Counted from the first letter of the stretch, positions 18,101 to 25,651 are shown. The stretch: 46,001 nt of DNA from Planctomycetota bacterium (GCA_013349615.1 DUZJ01000021.1:1-46001); one strand, 5' to 3'. Numbers and translations: made by a program. The notes: generated from the sequence alone by a model not told the origin.

Positions 18101-21100
18101 GAAGTGGTTCGCAGCCGTTCACAGGCTCGTAGAAATCGGCCCTACCGCTGTGCCGGAGCTGGTCGCCGAACTAAGACAAACCGAGAAACCACAAACTCAA
18201 AGCAGATTGGCCCTTACGTTAAGAGCTATCGGCGACCCTAAGGCCGTGCCGGGTTTGATTGACGGCCTTGGACGCAGCGGTTTTTCCAGCGACTACGGAA
18301 TTGGTGAGCCCAGGACCGAACTTGATATGTTCTTCAAACAGCATCAATTGGACCCTGCTAAAAAAAGTTTAGGTTTGTCCCGGCCTGTTCGTGAAATCAC
18401 GATAGCCCTCGAGAAACTGACCGGCCATACCGAAGGACATGACCATTTCTACGCCTATGATTTGAAGTACGACCGATTGGGCTCTTATACCATAACCCCG
18501 GAAATCAGGGACAGGCAAAGACAACACCGGCGCCAGGTGGCCCAGCGATGGCGCAAGTGGTGGCAGGCCAACAAGGACAATATCGAACCGACCGAAACTC
18601 TCCCAAAACCACCCGCAGAGTCGAAACCCGCCAGATCCGAAAAGCTCGAAAAAATGATTATGGCCGCACCGGAAGGCTCAATACTGACTTTGGCCGTCGT
18701 CCCGAACGTGGATGGCTCAGGACGCCGGCCGAGCCTGACTAAAGAGGAATATCAACGGCATCTTAATGATTTGGCCCAAAACGGACCGTTTTCTGGTTCG
18801 ATTCGCGGAGACAGCTTCCAATGGTCGCCGGTAAAAGGCGACTCCACTCGGTTCAGAGATTTGCCTTTGAGCACTTATAAAGAGCGAAACTATCTGCTGC
18901 TCTGTGCGCGTGCTCAATACGTAATGATGCCTGAGCTTGAAGGCAAGTGGGCCTGGGGGCTTGAGAAAGTTGAGGCCGCCCAGGATGGAAATGGAAAACC
19001 GACGATAAGTATTCGATTCGATGAAAAAGGCTCCGAGCTTTTCTACGAATTGACCAGAGCTAATATTGGCAATCATCTGGCGATAGCTGTGGACGGCTGG
19101 GTTCTGTCGGCTCCGACTATTGAGACATCGGTGAGGAAAAGTGCTGTCATCAGGGGAGACTTTACGGAACAGCAGATACGTACATTTGTAGAGGACCTGC
19201 GAAAAGGCATGACGCCGGTTGACCAGCAGACCGTAAAAGAAATGCAACTTATTGCCGAGGCAGCCGAGAAGTTAAATAAACAGGATGTTGCAAAGATGGG
19301 CCCACGCCGGGTTGTTGAGAGTTTCCTTATTGCCGGATTAGCTGGTCTTAATGAAAAACTCGTCTGGTTTGTTCGCCCCGGTTCGGCTGTAGACAAAATC
19401 CTGGATGGCACAGACCTTTCCGAAGAGCTGTTAGATGGTCACAAGATTAAGGTTGTCAACGTATATGCCGGCGGCAAAGATGCCTTTGCGATTACTTCCG
19501 ACATTACGGACCAATATGGAGAGCGGCTCGGCAAATTCATGTTTTACTTGTCAAATGAAAACGGCAGCTGGCTCATATATGACCTGGACGCAGGCGAAGC
19601 CGACAGGGTACGTGAAAACCTCACTGAGTTCCTGAGTACACACCCCGATGTGCACGTTGAGGTTGACGATGCTAATCCTGGTTTTAAAGCACTTCATATC
19701 ACCTCGCATAATGATAGCCTTCGTATAGAATCTTCAGATGCGCAATCGCCCATAGTCCTGGAAAATGGTAAGGTTTCTAGGGTTTCGTCGAATAGGAGTG
19801 AAAGGTTTCAGGCAACAAGGCTGCAACTAAAACTCAACCCAGTGACCATAGAGCTTGATGGACCAAGAAATAGAGTGCGTGCTTCTGGACTGGGTTGCAA
19901 TGCAGAAATAACGCCACAGAACGACCTAATTGAAGTGAAGTGGAGCGATGGCAACCAAACAAAGATACAAAAAGGAGGATCGCTCAAAATCCTTCTCCCG
20001 GATTTTCAAATCACTATATATGACAAGGCTGGTCGGAGGCAGTCATCGTTGAAGCCCAGCCAGAGCAATAGGCTTGTTTCGGGCGAGGCGGTTCAGACCG
20101 ATGTACAGCTTGCGGATATGAAGGAGCGTATAGCGCGTGGTTCGGAGCAGGTGCGGGCGATAGATAAGATGTTGAGAGAATGGTTCGGCGCTTGTGTTGC
20201 CGGCGATGTAGAGTCGATGAAAAAGGCTTATTCGCCGGGCTATCAACTGGTTGAGCGGGATATGCGGCAGATAAATGAGCTTTTAGGTATGAATCCGGGC
20301 TGGCAGTTTTCGCTTTTGGCGGCCATGTGGGATAAAGAGAAGGCAATGGCGGTATCCGGCGCGTTGGAACACGGCGACCCCAAGGTAGGCGGCCCAATGG
20401 TGCTGGTCTGGACGTTCAGCAATTCTGAGGACAAATGGGGCATCATAGATATTGATTTGGAAGAATTAGAAGGTTTGCAGATTGAAAACTCTCGTTTCAT
20501 GCAGAAACACCCCAACGCGCAAGTATGGTTTGATAATCCCGACCTGAATGCGCCCAAAATGAGACAAAAAACCGATGTGCGGTTTGAGGAGCCTGAAGTT
20601 GGGCCGGTTCCTATTGTTAACACCGTTCAGAATAAGGTGACGCTGCACAACGGCGTAACGGTTAAGCTGGTGGGCGTTTGTGAGCATCCGAGTGAAGGCA
20701 AACAATGGTGGCGGGCAGATGGGAGTTTGCTTCAGGAGAAGCCTTACGGCACTATAAAGGGCGACAGAGTGTTTTTTGGAACTAATGAGAGGGCATACGA
20801 GTTTGTTGTTCGCGTTGCAGGGCCTACCGATGTTGGCCTTAAATGGAAAGCGGTGCCTGATGGCGGCTCACGCATGACCAGTTTTCCCCATGGCAGTGAC
20901 GGCAGACTGCTCCCGGATTTGAGAGTTTTGATCACCAAGTTTCACAGAAGAACTGACCGGGCTCTGGTACGCATTGGAGTTACACAAAAAGTACCCGACA
21001 AGGATGTCACACAGGATTATGAATGGGTCGAGTTTAAGGATGTTTCGCTTCGGCCGGGGCACAAGACCGATGTGCAGGTTGAGGGTGAATATAACAATAG

Positions 21101-24100
21101 TCTTTATCAAAAACAGGGGTCGATTAGGTATGTCCTCGAGTTTATTGGCACGCCGGAAGAGCTCATTGACACTACCTTTATCAGCAAGCATGGGCAATTG
21201 GCGAATCCGCGGCAATTAGAATTTGCCAATAAGCTCTTTAGTGTTCGCAAAAGTAAAGATGTCGATATGTTTATATCCCTGCTTAGCGACGGCACAAAGA
21301 AGCAGCTTAATGATGGCAATAATAGAAGAATGCTCCATAATCACATAAAAGAAATAAAAGAGGGTACTTTTCTCCGCGGTCAGTATGACTTTAAGTTTTT
21401 TGCGACCTTTCGTGAATTTACGGACAAAGACTGGGACAAATTAAAAGAACATGTAAGTTTTGCTGAACCACCGACTCATGCAATTGTTTACTACCACTTC
21501 CATAGAGGCGTACTCCTGGGTTCGACCTTTTACCTGATAGAAGATAACGGCTCATACAAATTTGTCGCGCAGACTTTGTTGTCTGGACCGGTTATTCCTG
21601 TGAAGGAAGAACAACCTACAGTTCCCAAAGAATACGGAATCGTGGCGTTCAAGCAGACGGATAATGCATATACTCAGCCTGCTGTTTGGAAGTATAAATG
21701 GAATATCGAAATAAGTTCTGACGTAAGCGAAAATAATGTTTTCCAAATCTTAAGGACGACCAAAGTTGTTTCAGGCCAGGCGGAGTTGCATCCTGAGATT
21801 GCGGCTCAGAAAATTATAGATGAAAGTATAATTGAAAAATATAAGTATGACATACTGAAATGCCGCTTTTACGTAGGTGATTCAGAACCTCGTTACAATT
21901 ATCGCAAATATGGCCGACAGTTATCCGGCTGGGCTTATGGCTTCTCTATTGCCAGTTGGTCCAGGTCGACATCGATGCTGTTTCCGGGAAAAGATGTAAC
22001 AAACGTTAAGCCAAATAAACAGGGCAATTTTATCGGTTCTGACCTGGAATTGCTCTCTTTTGAAACATCAGAGGAAAACATTAGATATGAACACAAAGTT
22101 ATTTTGAGAAAAGATGATTCACCTGAAGCCAAATCGGCTGCCCTCTTGAGACTTGAACAAATGACACGACGTCGAATATCAAATAAAAAACTTCAATATT
22201 TAGACGGAATACTGACTACGTACGCAAATGACCATAACTCTATCTATCCCGACAGGCTGGAGCAAATTAAAGCCTACGATACAGATGAATGGCTGGATTG
22301 GCTGCTTGAAAACATCGAATATCTTGGCAAAGGCAAAACATTGACGGAAACGTCGAATACGGTAATAGCCTATGATAAGACATTGCTTGAAAAAGCCGGC
22401 AGTACAAATGTTCTATTCAATGAAGGCCCCGTGCAATACTGCAATCCCAATTGGCTTAAGAAACTCGGCATAACAGGTGTTCACAAATCTGATGTGCAGG
22501 TTGAGGGTGAGTCGAGGGTTTCAAAATTGCTCACCGCCCTTCAAAATGAAAAATATGTTTATATCCGCGAACCAATTATCCAAATGGTCGAGGAAATAGG
22601 CGATAAAGAACCGATTTCCTTTCTGACGGAACAATTAAATTCGGAGAATCGCCGAAGAAGATGCTATGCTGCCTTCGCACTTGAATTAGCTGGTGATAGG
22701 CGAGGTGTTCCGGCAATTATAAAGGAATTGAATGATACGAGCTACAGACCTACCACAAGGATTAGATCTGATGGGCGGGAGTACCAGGAAGGCCAGATAA
22801 CACAGGATCATTATTACGCGGCTGTGCTACTCGGAATTTTAGGTGACGAAAGAGCTGTGCCGGCTCTTATCGAAGCAATCAAGCATGATAGTATTGATTG
22901 GTGTGTTGCTCAGTCGTTGGGACAAATCGGTGACAAGCGTGCCGTTCCGGTTTTACATGACATGCTGGATAAAAATATTAACAAGCCCTTCCAACGCCTT
23001 TACGCAGGATATGGCTTAGCGATGCTGGCCGATGAGGAAGGTCTGAAAGTTGTAATCGACACTTTGAATAACCAACAGGTGCAATGGTCTATTCGTCGTT
23101 ATGCAATTGATTTATTGGGTAAGCTGGCCGACAAACAAGCTGTCCCGCACTTAATTATCGCGTTGAAAGATGACCATCCGAATATTAGAGTAAGTGCCGC
23201 CCGGGCCCTCGGAGCGATAGAAGATGCTTCGGCCTTACCTGCTCTCGAAGAAGCATTAAAAGACAACACAGAAACGAAAGTCAACGCGCCGACAACCGTA
23301 AGCAAAGCCGCAGCCGAAGCGATTGCACAAATAAAAGCTGGTGACATGGACAAAACTGATATGCCGGTTACGGTTGAGTCGGGCAATGAATCCACCGAAT
23401 CCAAAGGAGCTGAGCCGACAAAGTCGGAGCCGGCAAAAACAAGGGGAGGGATTTCCGGCGTTGTTGTGCACTCTATAACAGGTGAGCCGATTGCAGGGGC
23501 CTATGTTGGCGTTGGTGACTTCGGCGACTCCGGCGGGTCAAACTATTCAAGACACCGCTCGCAGGGCTTTCACGACAAAACGAAAACGGATGAGAAAGGC
23601 CGCTTCGAGCTTGACGGCCTTGCCTTTACCGACGACCATCCTTATCTGAAGTACCACCCACTTGTTGTAACCCATCCGGATTTTGTCAGGCACGATGAAA
23701 AGTTCGAGCTGCTAAAGGATAAACCGGCACCTGATGTCAAGGTTAGTATAAGACCGGCAGCCAAAATAGATGTTACAATTGTGGATGCCCAGGGCAATCC
23801 TCTAAAAGGGCATTGGCTTATCCGGCTGGAAGCCTTGGATGGACGCCGTTTCATTCCGCCCGGTAGTGACCCGCACCTGTCGTCTTTTGCCTCGAGTGTC
23901 TGGATTGAAAGGCCGAAGCCCGTGCCTGCAAAGAAATCGTTGTCGGGTACGACAGGCTTTTCTTTTACAGAACTGGACAGGGGCCAATACTCAATCGACG
24001 TGATGGAATTCGCGATAACTGATAACTATACTCCGCCACCTCCTGGAATGGTAAGGCTCCCGCTGGATACCTCCAAGGTATCCTACTATGGTGGTATGAC

Positions 24101-25181
24101 AAACGTTAAAATAGAAGCAGGCCGGACAAAGGAGGTTCGGATCAAGCCGGCAGACTATCAGACCAGCGTCTCAATTAACATGCCGGAAGACCCTATTAAG
24201 AAACAGCAAATACCGCCGTTTGTACTTATCAGCCGCAATACAGGTCTTCTTTTGTGGAATGATGGCAAGACGCACGGTCCTGAAGATCATCGTTTAGGAC
24301 GCCTACAGAAAAATGCCCTGTACTACAACTTGGTTGTAGAAGCAGATGTGTTCACCATTAAAAACCTGCCGCCGGGCAGCTACAGTGTCTTCGCGGGGCC
24401 TATTTATTTTATGAGTGCGACCAGGATGGAAGTCTCTCGTGGCCGAGAAGTGGTAGTCGATATGCCTCCAATACAGATAACTGAACATGCAAAAGTTGGC
24501 CTGTGGACTTTTGACCGAAAGGTCAAACTCGAAGCCGGAGATTACAGTGTTTCTGAGCTTTGCGAGCTTCTGACTGACATAACCAAGTCCAATCCCCGTT
24601 TGATTGCGGACTCCTCAATCGAGAATGAAAAGCTCAGTTTTGGCAAATCCGAAATGTCAGTTTGGGACGTGCTGGAGAAACTGTATCTGGACAAGGGATG
24701 GAAACTGGGGGAGGTTCCAGAGAAGACGCTGATATTAGAGGCAGAGGCAGGTTCCACAGCTAAGAAACGCAGAGTCTATCTGCCTGACCTTGAGACGCCT
24801 CGCGCGAATGTGATACTCGACCTGGCTACCGGTGAGATGCTTCAAGCCATGTGGCTGAAAGATAACAAGGTTGCGAAGATTGGTAAGGGAGATGTGGTTT
24901 ACGAATATTCCAGCAATCGTAGTAGTCTGCTCTGTCTTCGGGGTGCGACGATGCAGCTTCGGACGAATGCAGGTCTTAACTCTTTGAAAGTGGACATTCA
25001 GCGCGAATATTTCGCGGGTTATTTCCTAACGGAGGTTCCCTGTCAGTACCAGGTAACGACGGCTGAAGGTGACAAATACGAGCTAAAAGTTATTTCTATC
25101 GATAAGGGCGACACCAGAGGTGCTTGTATCCAGTTCTGGAAATCTGAGAAGCAGAAGACCAACGTGCAGGTTGAGAGTTAA
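12138..25181 (+). CDS. Giant BlaR1/M56-type membrane metalloprotease with a long chain of C-terminal modules
   Basis: This is a single uninterrupted frame of 4347 codons starting after GGAGG at 12126-12130. Residues 1-375 are an M56 protease: transmembrane segments near 18-40, 48-70, 145-170 and 352-374, zinc motif H-E-L-A-H at 245-249, and a candidate third ligand in E-Q-A-V-D-E at 286-291. The remaining roughly 3970 residues should be exported. They comprise WVEFK modules (541-779, 792-1036, 2835-2983), an uncharacterised module (1037-1335), two Ig-like units (1342-1638), a LolA-like region (1644-1925), helical repeats (1955-2140), a SecD-head-like domain (2168-2359), NTF2-like regions (about 2360-2508 and 2655-2810), a pseudopilin-like piece (3387-3446), HEAT repeats (3458-3735) and a carboxypeptidase-regulatory-like fold (from 3770). 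KTDVQV-type tags separate modules and end the protein. It presumably senses envelope signals and triggers BlaI loss. The usual BlaR1 has about 600 residues. Confidence 0.9.
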   Translation: MNTMVEHINSAGFSFVEFALPMLIQSSVLIAILLLADLLLRKKVKAVFRYWIWMLVLAKLILPASLSSPLSLGYLFGDKLTYQDLAQSSATLEPTKPAQADISLGIEPLFIQPNPYIPPTVPVISVVEPSIAEPVSPPAPVTPVTWQGVVFLIWLAVVIAMGLLLLQRALFVRGLVAQAKKAGRLMNDELAYCCAGMRIKGKVGLKVSPNATTPSVCGLIRPVILVPWNLTSTLGASRMRTVLMHELAHIKRADLWANLAQTILQIIYFYNPLLWLANCMIRRIREQAVDEAVLVAMGDKARQYPQTLVDVAKLAFKRPALSLRLIGVVESKSALAGRIKHILGRPMPRTAKLGVIGVLAILIAGAVLLPMARAEKNQKLLRGIDEKLKVTDKAGELTINSLYMPSPNGKDIIGANKVTMYVDVTNNSEKDIYLGLEYYTDSGTIAKVFSPGASSLAQIKRVPASWQGKLEYPIYYRRFVKGGYIKITLARCAGKQIMKEKGRAVLPPEVEVIYEKKHNIVSIDDTQPDEGVLTDSSFTATLPNGVTVELVGVCEHPSEGKQWWKPDGDELLEAPYDEIGGNVYPDGDEKSFEFAIILGNLPAERVNTKVRCEESVSGSAGGSSSPQKNGEYLSDLRWLATTFPKKLKACTVKVGVAAGQWQPVAESNGKGVGSRGSELGGVSFTKAFEVEDGISITVADDILGRPCRVVAITNDGEVVKPVRSSGSSAGKVRQTTAKFNNISLSDIKQFQFQTRPYEWVEFKEVSLRPGVKTDVQVEGGLKKPKPSPKVATLPNGVTVELVGVCEHPSEGKQWWLPDGSLLGQSPVMNIDVGGYNIRRGEAAYELVTKLTGPETLLRRSFTPEKWKIPQARKVGLGKSGKAKDKNGVPCLRATTAIVKNGLDKIDIEFGLAGVWEKRLTISSNESSKQKIRDTGVVINPPYEKNSNATVTIKIPNKIDSKMAINITAVLKNGKVIDSAAWSRNSKFPFMRSTDNYEFYGINLSDVDHFEIYTSKYQWVEFKNVSLKPNVKTDVQVAYSTTVTRRIRQAGKPDSGRDETYEFLTEPNRKTRLLNPKEWGEMDNWVSIVASVVKDSGRYLLPKDEELTLSELIRAAGYDPQKLPVSFLEIMRPVKLGQVRAYSIFSRNLETLFSKKESDPVLKRHDSIVGGWIYPTPNRDEFLAQYSFGDVVELIINDDNSENNMFVDLDAGKLVTPANDLDNRDEEAVTEWMKNKGVDALGEIAPDVRGLVGFDMVALSVDNHYWGLGADAVVARLAIKNFDFPILMRAEADLPATYLIKTREYGLGVLQIIAFTDKPKGVKIRYKMVQKKSAKKTDVQVEGESGWGEAVEGVQMRVRPERQRWYEGETPKFRVDMRNKGTVEWKLGLTQSNWEVELDGLWHRVGVLWSGWFQKLLLGPGQEHKDIEFYPGVWSEWNINGRPLKFSPGSHTVRLSFVPSTGDRANWRRLRVVSNAVVIEVLPAEADKRDWGEAVAGLQCGLRADKRLWKADETPRLQAVARNVGRDPWRLPEFFFLKVAGKIWRWKGPGPGEPVELKPGEDLDKTTILLSSEDWVPPYESDFRLKLSPGKHIVQLVIIVSVPVPPEAGPVTIPVSKQLRIESNVVVIEVLPTGSDVEQKTDVQVSAPELVAKIIESERKIEDIQLHMTCTIPARNLVFCEFDWGYDGGKEFYTGFRNSTEPGRNEISRTTQITRAFDGQNEWSLRVSSEDKQPRGAIFKPSFSLRSTMTFNTTLLGFEAKERSRLSFGEAIAQAESISVRDKVEFIDGHPCYVIEAVNLETDPSVNWAYDVRAWIDYQRNYRLLKFEKCKSISGKNRFKVVARRVDNIKLKQIGGIWLPTEGRRTTFYTNDNGPPRGMSLARFAALSAQEQDRVGVFKLIPMSPPRRLEVDVESIRLNKGIPPERFTIAFPDGCEVYNEFTGKRYVVGQPSEREAALSDAEWIERMAGLSVSELIDILHNSSVGKDKKKWFAAVHRLVEIGPTAVPELVAELRQTEKPQTQSRLALTLRAIGDPKAVPGLIDGLGRSGFSSDYGIGEPRTELDMFFKQHQLDPAKKSLGLSRPVREITIALEKLTGHTEGHDHFYAYDLKYDRLGSYTITPEIRDRQRQHRRQVAQRWRKWWQANKDNIEPTETLPKPPAESKPARSEKLEKMIMAAPEGSILTLAVVPNVDGSGRRPSLTKEEYQRHLNDLAQNGPFSGSIRGDSFQWSPVKGDSTRFRDLPLSTYKERNYLLLCARAQYVMMPELEGKWAWGLEKVEAAQDGNGKPTISIRFDEKGSELFYELTRANIGNHLAIAVDGWVLSAPTIETSVRKSAVIRGDFTEQQIRTFVEDLRKGMTPVDQQTVKEMQLIAEAAEKLNKQDVAKMGPRRVVESFLIAGLAGLNEKLVWFVRPGSAVDKILDGTDLSEELLDGHKIKVVNVYAGGKDAFAITSDITDQYGERLGKFMFYLSNENGSWLIYDLDAGEADRVRENLTEFLSTHPDVHVEVDDANPGFKALHITSHNDSLRIESSDAQSPIVLENGKVSRVSSNRSERFQATRLQLKLNPVTIELDGPRNRVRASGLGCNAEITPQNDLIEVKWSDGNQTKIQKGGSLKILLPDFQITIYDKAGRRQSSLKPSQSNRLVSGEAVQTDVQLADMKERIARGSEQVRAIDKMLREWFGACVAGDVESMKKAYSPGYQLVERDMRQINELLGMNPGWQFSLLAAMWDKEKAMAVSGALEHGDPKVGGPMVLVWTFSNSEDKWGIIDIDLEELEGLQIENSRFMQKHPNAQVWFDNPDLNAPKMRQKTDVRFEEPEVGPVPIVNTVQNKVTLHNGVTVKLVGVCEHPSEGKQWWRADGSLLQEKPYGTIKGDRVFFGTNERAYEFVVRVAGPTDVGLKWKAVPDGGSRMTSFPHGSDGRLLPDLRVLITKFHRRTDRALVRIGVTQKVPDKDVTQDYEWVEFKDVSLRPGHKTDVQVEGEYNNSLYQKQGSIRYVLEFIGTPEELIDTTFISKHGQLANPRQLEFANKLFSVRKSKDVDMFISLLSDGTKKQLNDGNNRRMLHNHIKEIKEGTFLRGQYDFKFFATFREFTDKDWDKLKEHVSFAEPPTHAIVYYHFHRGVLLGSTFYLIEDNGSYKFVAQTLLSGPVIPVKEEQPTVPKEYGIVAFKQTDNAYTQPAVWKYKWNIEISSDVSENNVFQILRTTKVVSGQAELHPEIAAQKIIDESIIEKYKYDILKCRFYVGDSEPRYNYRKYGRQLSGWAYGFSIASWSRSTSMLFPGKDVTNVKPNKQGNFIGSDLELLSFETSEENIRYEHKVILRKDDSPEAKSAALLRLEQMTRRRISNKKLQYLDGILTTYANDHNSIYPDRLEQIKAYDTDEWLDWLLENIEYLGKGKTLTETSNTVIAYDKTLLEKAGSTNVLFNEGPVQYCNPNWLKKLGITGVHKSDVQVEGESRVSKLLTALQNEKYVYIREPIIQMVEEIGDKEPISFLTEQLNSENRRRRCYAAFALELAGDRRGVPAIIKELNDTSYRPTTRIRSDGREYQEGQITQDHYYAAVLLGILGDERAVPALIEAIKHDSIDWCVAQSLGQIGDKRAVPVLHDMLDKNINKPFQRLYAGYGLAMLADEEGLKVVIDTLNNQQVQWSIRRYAIDLLGKLADKQAVPHLIIALKDDHPNIRVSAARALGAIEDASALPALEEALKDNTETKVNAPTTVSKAAAEAIAQIKAGDMDKTDMPVTVESGNESTESKGAEPTKSEPAKTRGGISGVVVHSITGEPIAGAYVGVGDFGDSGGSNYSRHRSQGFHDKTKTDEKGRFELDGLAFTDDHPYLKYHPLVVTHPDFVRHDEKFELLKDKPAPDVKVSIRPAAKIDVTIVDAQGNPLKGHWLIRLEALDGRRFIPPGSDPHLSSFASSVWIERPKPVPAKKSLSGTTGFSFTELDRGQYSIDVMEFAITDNYTPPPPGMVRLPLDTSKVSYYGGMTNVKIEAGRTKEVRIKPADYQTSVSINMPEDPIKKQQIPPFVLISRNTGLLLWNDGKTHGPEDHRLGRLQKNALYYNLVVEADVFTIKNLPPGSYSVFAGPIYFMSATRMEVSRGREVVVDMPPIQITEHAKVGLWTFDRKVKLEAGDYSVSELCELLTDITKSNPRLIADSSIENEKLSFGKSEMSVWDVLEKLYLDKGWKLGEVPEKTLILEAEAGSTAKKRRVYLPDLETPRANVILDLATGEMLQAMWLKDNKVAKIGKGDVVYEYSSNRSSLLCLRGATMQLRTNAGLNSLKVDIQREYFAGYFLTEVPCQYQVTTAEGDKYELKVISIDKGDTRGACIQFWKSEKQKTNVQVES
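13758..14473 (+). repeat. CEHPSEGKQWW...WVEFK module, copy 1
   Basis: This encodes L-P-N-G-V-T-V-E-L-V-G-V then C-E-H-P-S-E-G-K-Q-W-W and closes with Y-E-W-V-E-F-K, V-S-L-R-P-G and the KTDVQVEG tag. The opening about 85 bases are close to identical to copies 2 and 3, whereas the centres differ, which indicates duplication followed by divergence or cassette exchange. Confidence 0.85.
14511..15246 (+). repeat. CEHPSEGKQWW...WVEFK module, copy 2
   Basis: It follows copy 1 directly, after the first tag. Its opening differs from copy 1 at only a few third positions. The middle is different and has a clear beta-rich stretch. It closes with Y-Q-W-V-E-F-K, V-S-L-K-P-N and KTDVQV, followed by A-Y instead of E-G. 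Confidence 0.85.
16173..17031 (+). repeat. Tandem duplicated Ig-like unit in the giant protein
   Basis: Two units begin W-G-E-A-V-E-G (16173) and W-G-E-A-V-A-G (16604), share R-x-x-W-x-x-x-E-T-P, and end S-N-A-V-V-I-E-V-L-P and S-N-V-V-V-I-E-V-L-P. Both look like beta-sandwich domains with an S-P-G-x-H strand near the end. There is no tag between them, so this was an internal duplication within one tag-bounded module. Confidence 0.75.
18640..19212 (+). other. SecD P1-head-like domain inside the giant protein
   Basis: Residues about 2168-2359 end with I-R-F-D-E-K-G, L-T-R-A-N-I-G, L-A-I-A-V-D-G, S-A-P-T-I, I-R-G-D-F-T and L-R-K-G. These motifs occur in this order in the periplasmic head of SecD, a translocase subunit. 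The membrane part of SecD is absent. The role in a BlaR1-like tail is unknown; a scaffold or ligand-binding use is a guess. Confidence 0.65.
20640..21085 (+). repeat. CEHPSEGKQWW...WVEFK module, copy 3 (short)
   Basis: This copy lies about 5.4 kb after copy 2 and is shorter, with a reduced centre. It opens L-H-N-G-V-T-V-K-L and keeps C-E-H-P-S-E-G-K-Q-W-W. It closes with Y-E-W-V-E-F-K, V-S-L-R-P-G-H and KTDVQVEGE. Confidence 0.85.
22296..22472 (+). repeat. Module shared with the DUF6807-secretin chimera, copy 2
   Basis: This encodes D-W-L-L-E-N, Y-L-G-K-G-K-T, A-Y-D-K-T-L-L, T-N-V-L-F and K-L-G-I in the same order and spacing as 10426-10605. It is immediately followed by the tag at 22485. 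The N-V-L-F stretch lacks the Asp-Gly of true pseudopilin tails. Confidence 0.8.
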
Positions 25182-25215
25182 AGAGAATAAGCTGACAACC
25201 TTGTGCAGAGCATCC

Positions 25216-25247
25216 CCCGTACTTGTTATCGGTAATGACGGGTTTTA
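25216..25247 (+). terminator. Possible terminator after the giant gene
   Basis: CCCGT at 25216-25220 pairs with ACGGG at 25238-25242, followed by TTTTAT. An inner TTA-TCGG-TAA can pair within the loop. It overlaps the stop of the convergent cupin gene by a few bases. The stem is short, so confidence is limited. Confidence 0.4.
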
Positions 25248-25517
25248 TCCGAATTTATAGTGTTTTTTCACAGCTTCCTGGACGTTCCACGTGCACTCCA
25301 GGTCCTCGGGGAAAACCACAAGGTCGCCGGCGCCGAAACTTACTGAGTTTGTGCCGTCCATTACCGTAACTTTGCCTTCGAGCAAAAGGCAGGTTTCTTG
25401 TTCTGTGTATGCCCAATCAAAAGTGCTCGGTTCACATTTCCAGATTGGCCAGGCCTTGCAGCCTTCGGCTTCTTCATCGGAAGGCTTTTTGACTATCACA
25501 TCTTTTACCGTAGGCAT
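25245..25517 (-). CDS. Small cupin-domain protein (DUF861/EutQ-like)
   Basis: This is a 90-residue single-domain cupin. Motifs are T-E-Q-E-T-C-L-L-L-E-G-K-V-T-V and F-G-A-G-D-L-V-V-F-P-E, as in the Cupin_3 group. The first cupin motif lacks the His-X-His pair usual in metal-binding cupins, which is common in this subgroup. An A-A-A-G-G-A-G site lies just upstream of the ATG on the minus strand. It faces the giant gene tail to tail and is divergent from the HD hydrolase. The substrate cannot be deduced; members act as small sugar- or ureide-related enzymes or binding proteins. Confidence 0.88.
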   Translation of the reverse strand: MPTVKDVIVKKPSDEEAEGCKAWPIWKCEPSTFDWAYTEQETCLLLEGKVTVMDGTNSVSFGAGDLVVFPEDLECTWNVQEAVKKHYKFG

Positions 25518-25651
25518 TTTCTTTTGCTCCTTTGACTATTATCAATTTAGCCTGTATTATACCCTGCCGAGCATATTTGGGAATATGGAATAGGAATTTT
25601 TATTAAAAGTCGGATTGAACGCTTTTATTGTTATCGGCAAGTCCGGACGTT

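Larger units (their letters stand above)
14451..25181 (+). repeat. Recurring KTDVQV tag, nine occurrences in the giant gene
   Basis: The DNA core AAAACCGATGTGCAGGTTGA, or a near match, begins at 14451, 15228, 16140, 17052, 20094 (degenerate), 20568 (degenerate), 21063, 22485 and 25155. The last one ends the gene: its codons give K-T-N-V-Q-V-E-S then TAA. Internal copies at 16140, 21063 and 22485 read on as GAG GGT GAA or GAG GGT GAG, where the terminal copy has GAG AGT TAA. Each tag marks a boundary between unlike modules. Confidence 0.85.

Noticed and set aside
12138..25181. The giant gene as an artefact of joined genes
   Set aside because: No internal ribosome site with a good start was noticed at the tags and the frame is continuous over 13 kb; the blocks are not identical, which argues against a simple collapse. 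Only long reads can settle it.
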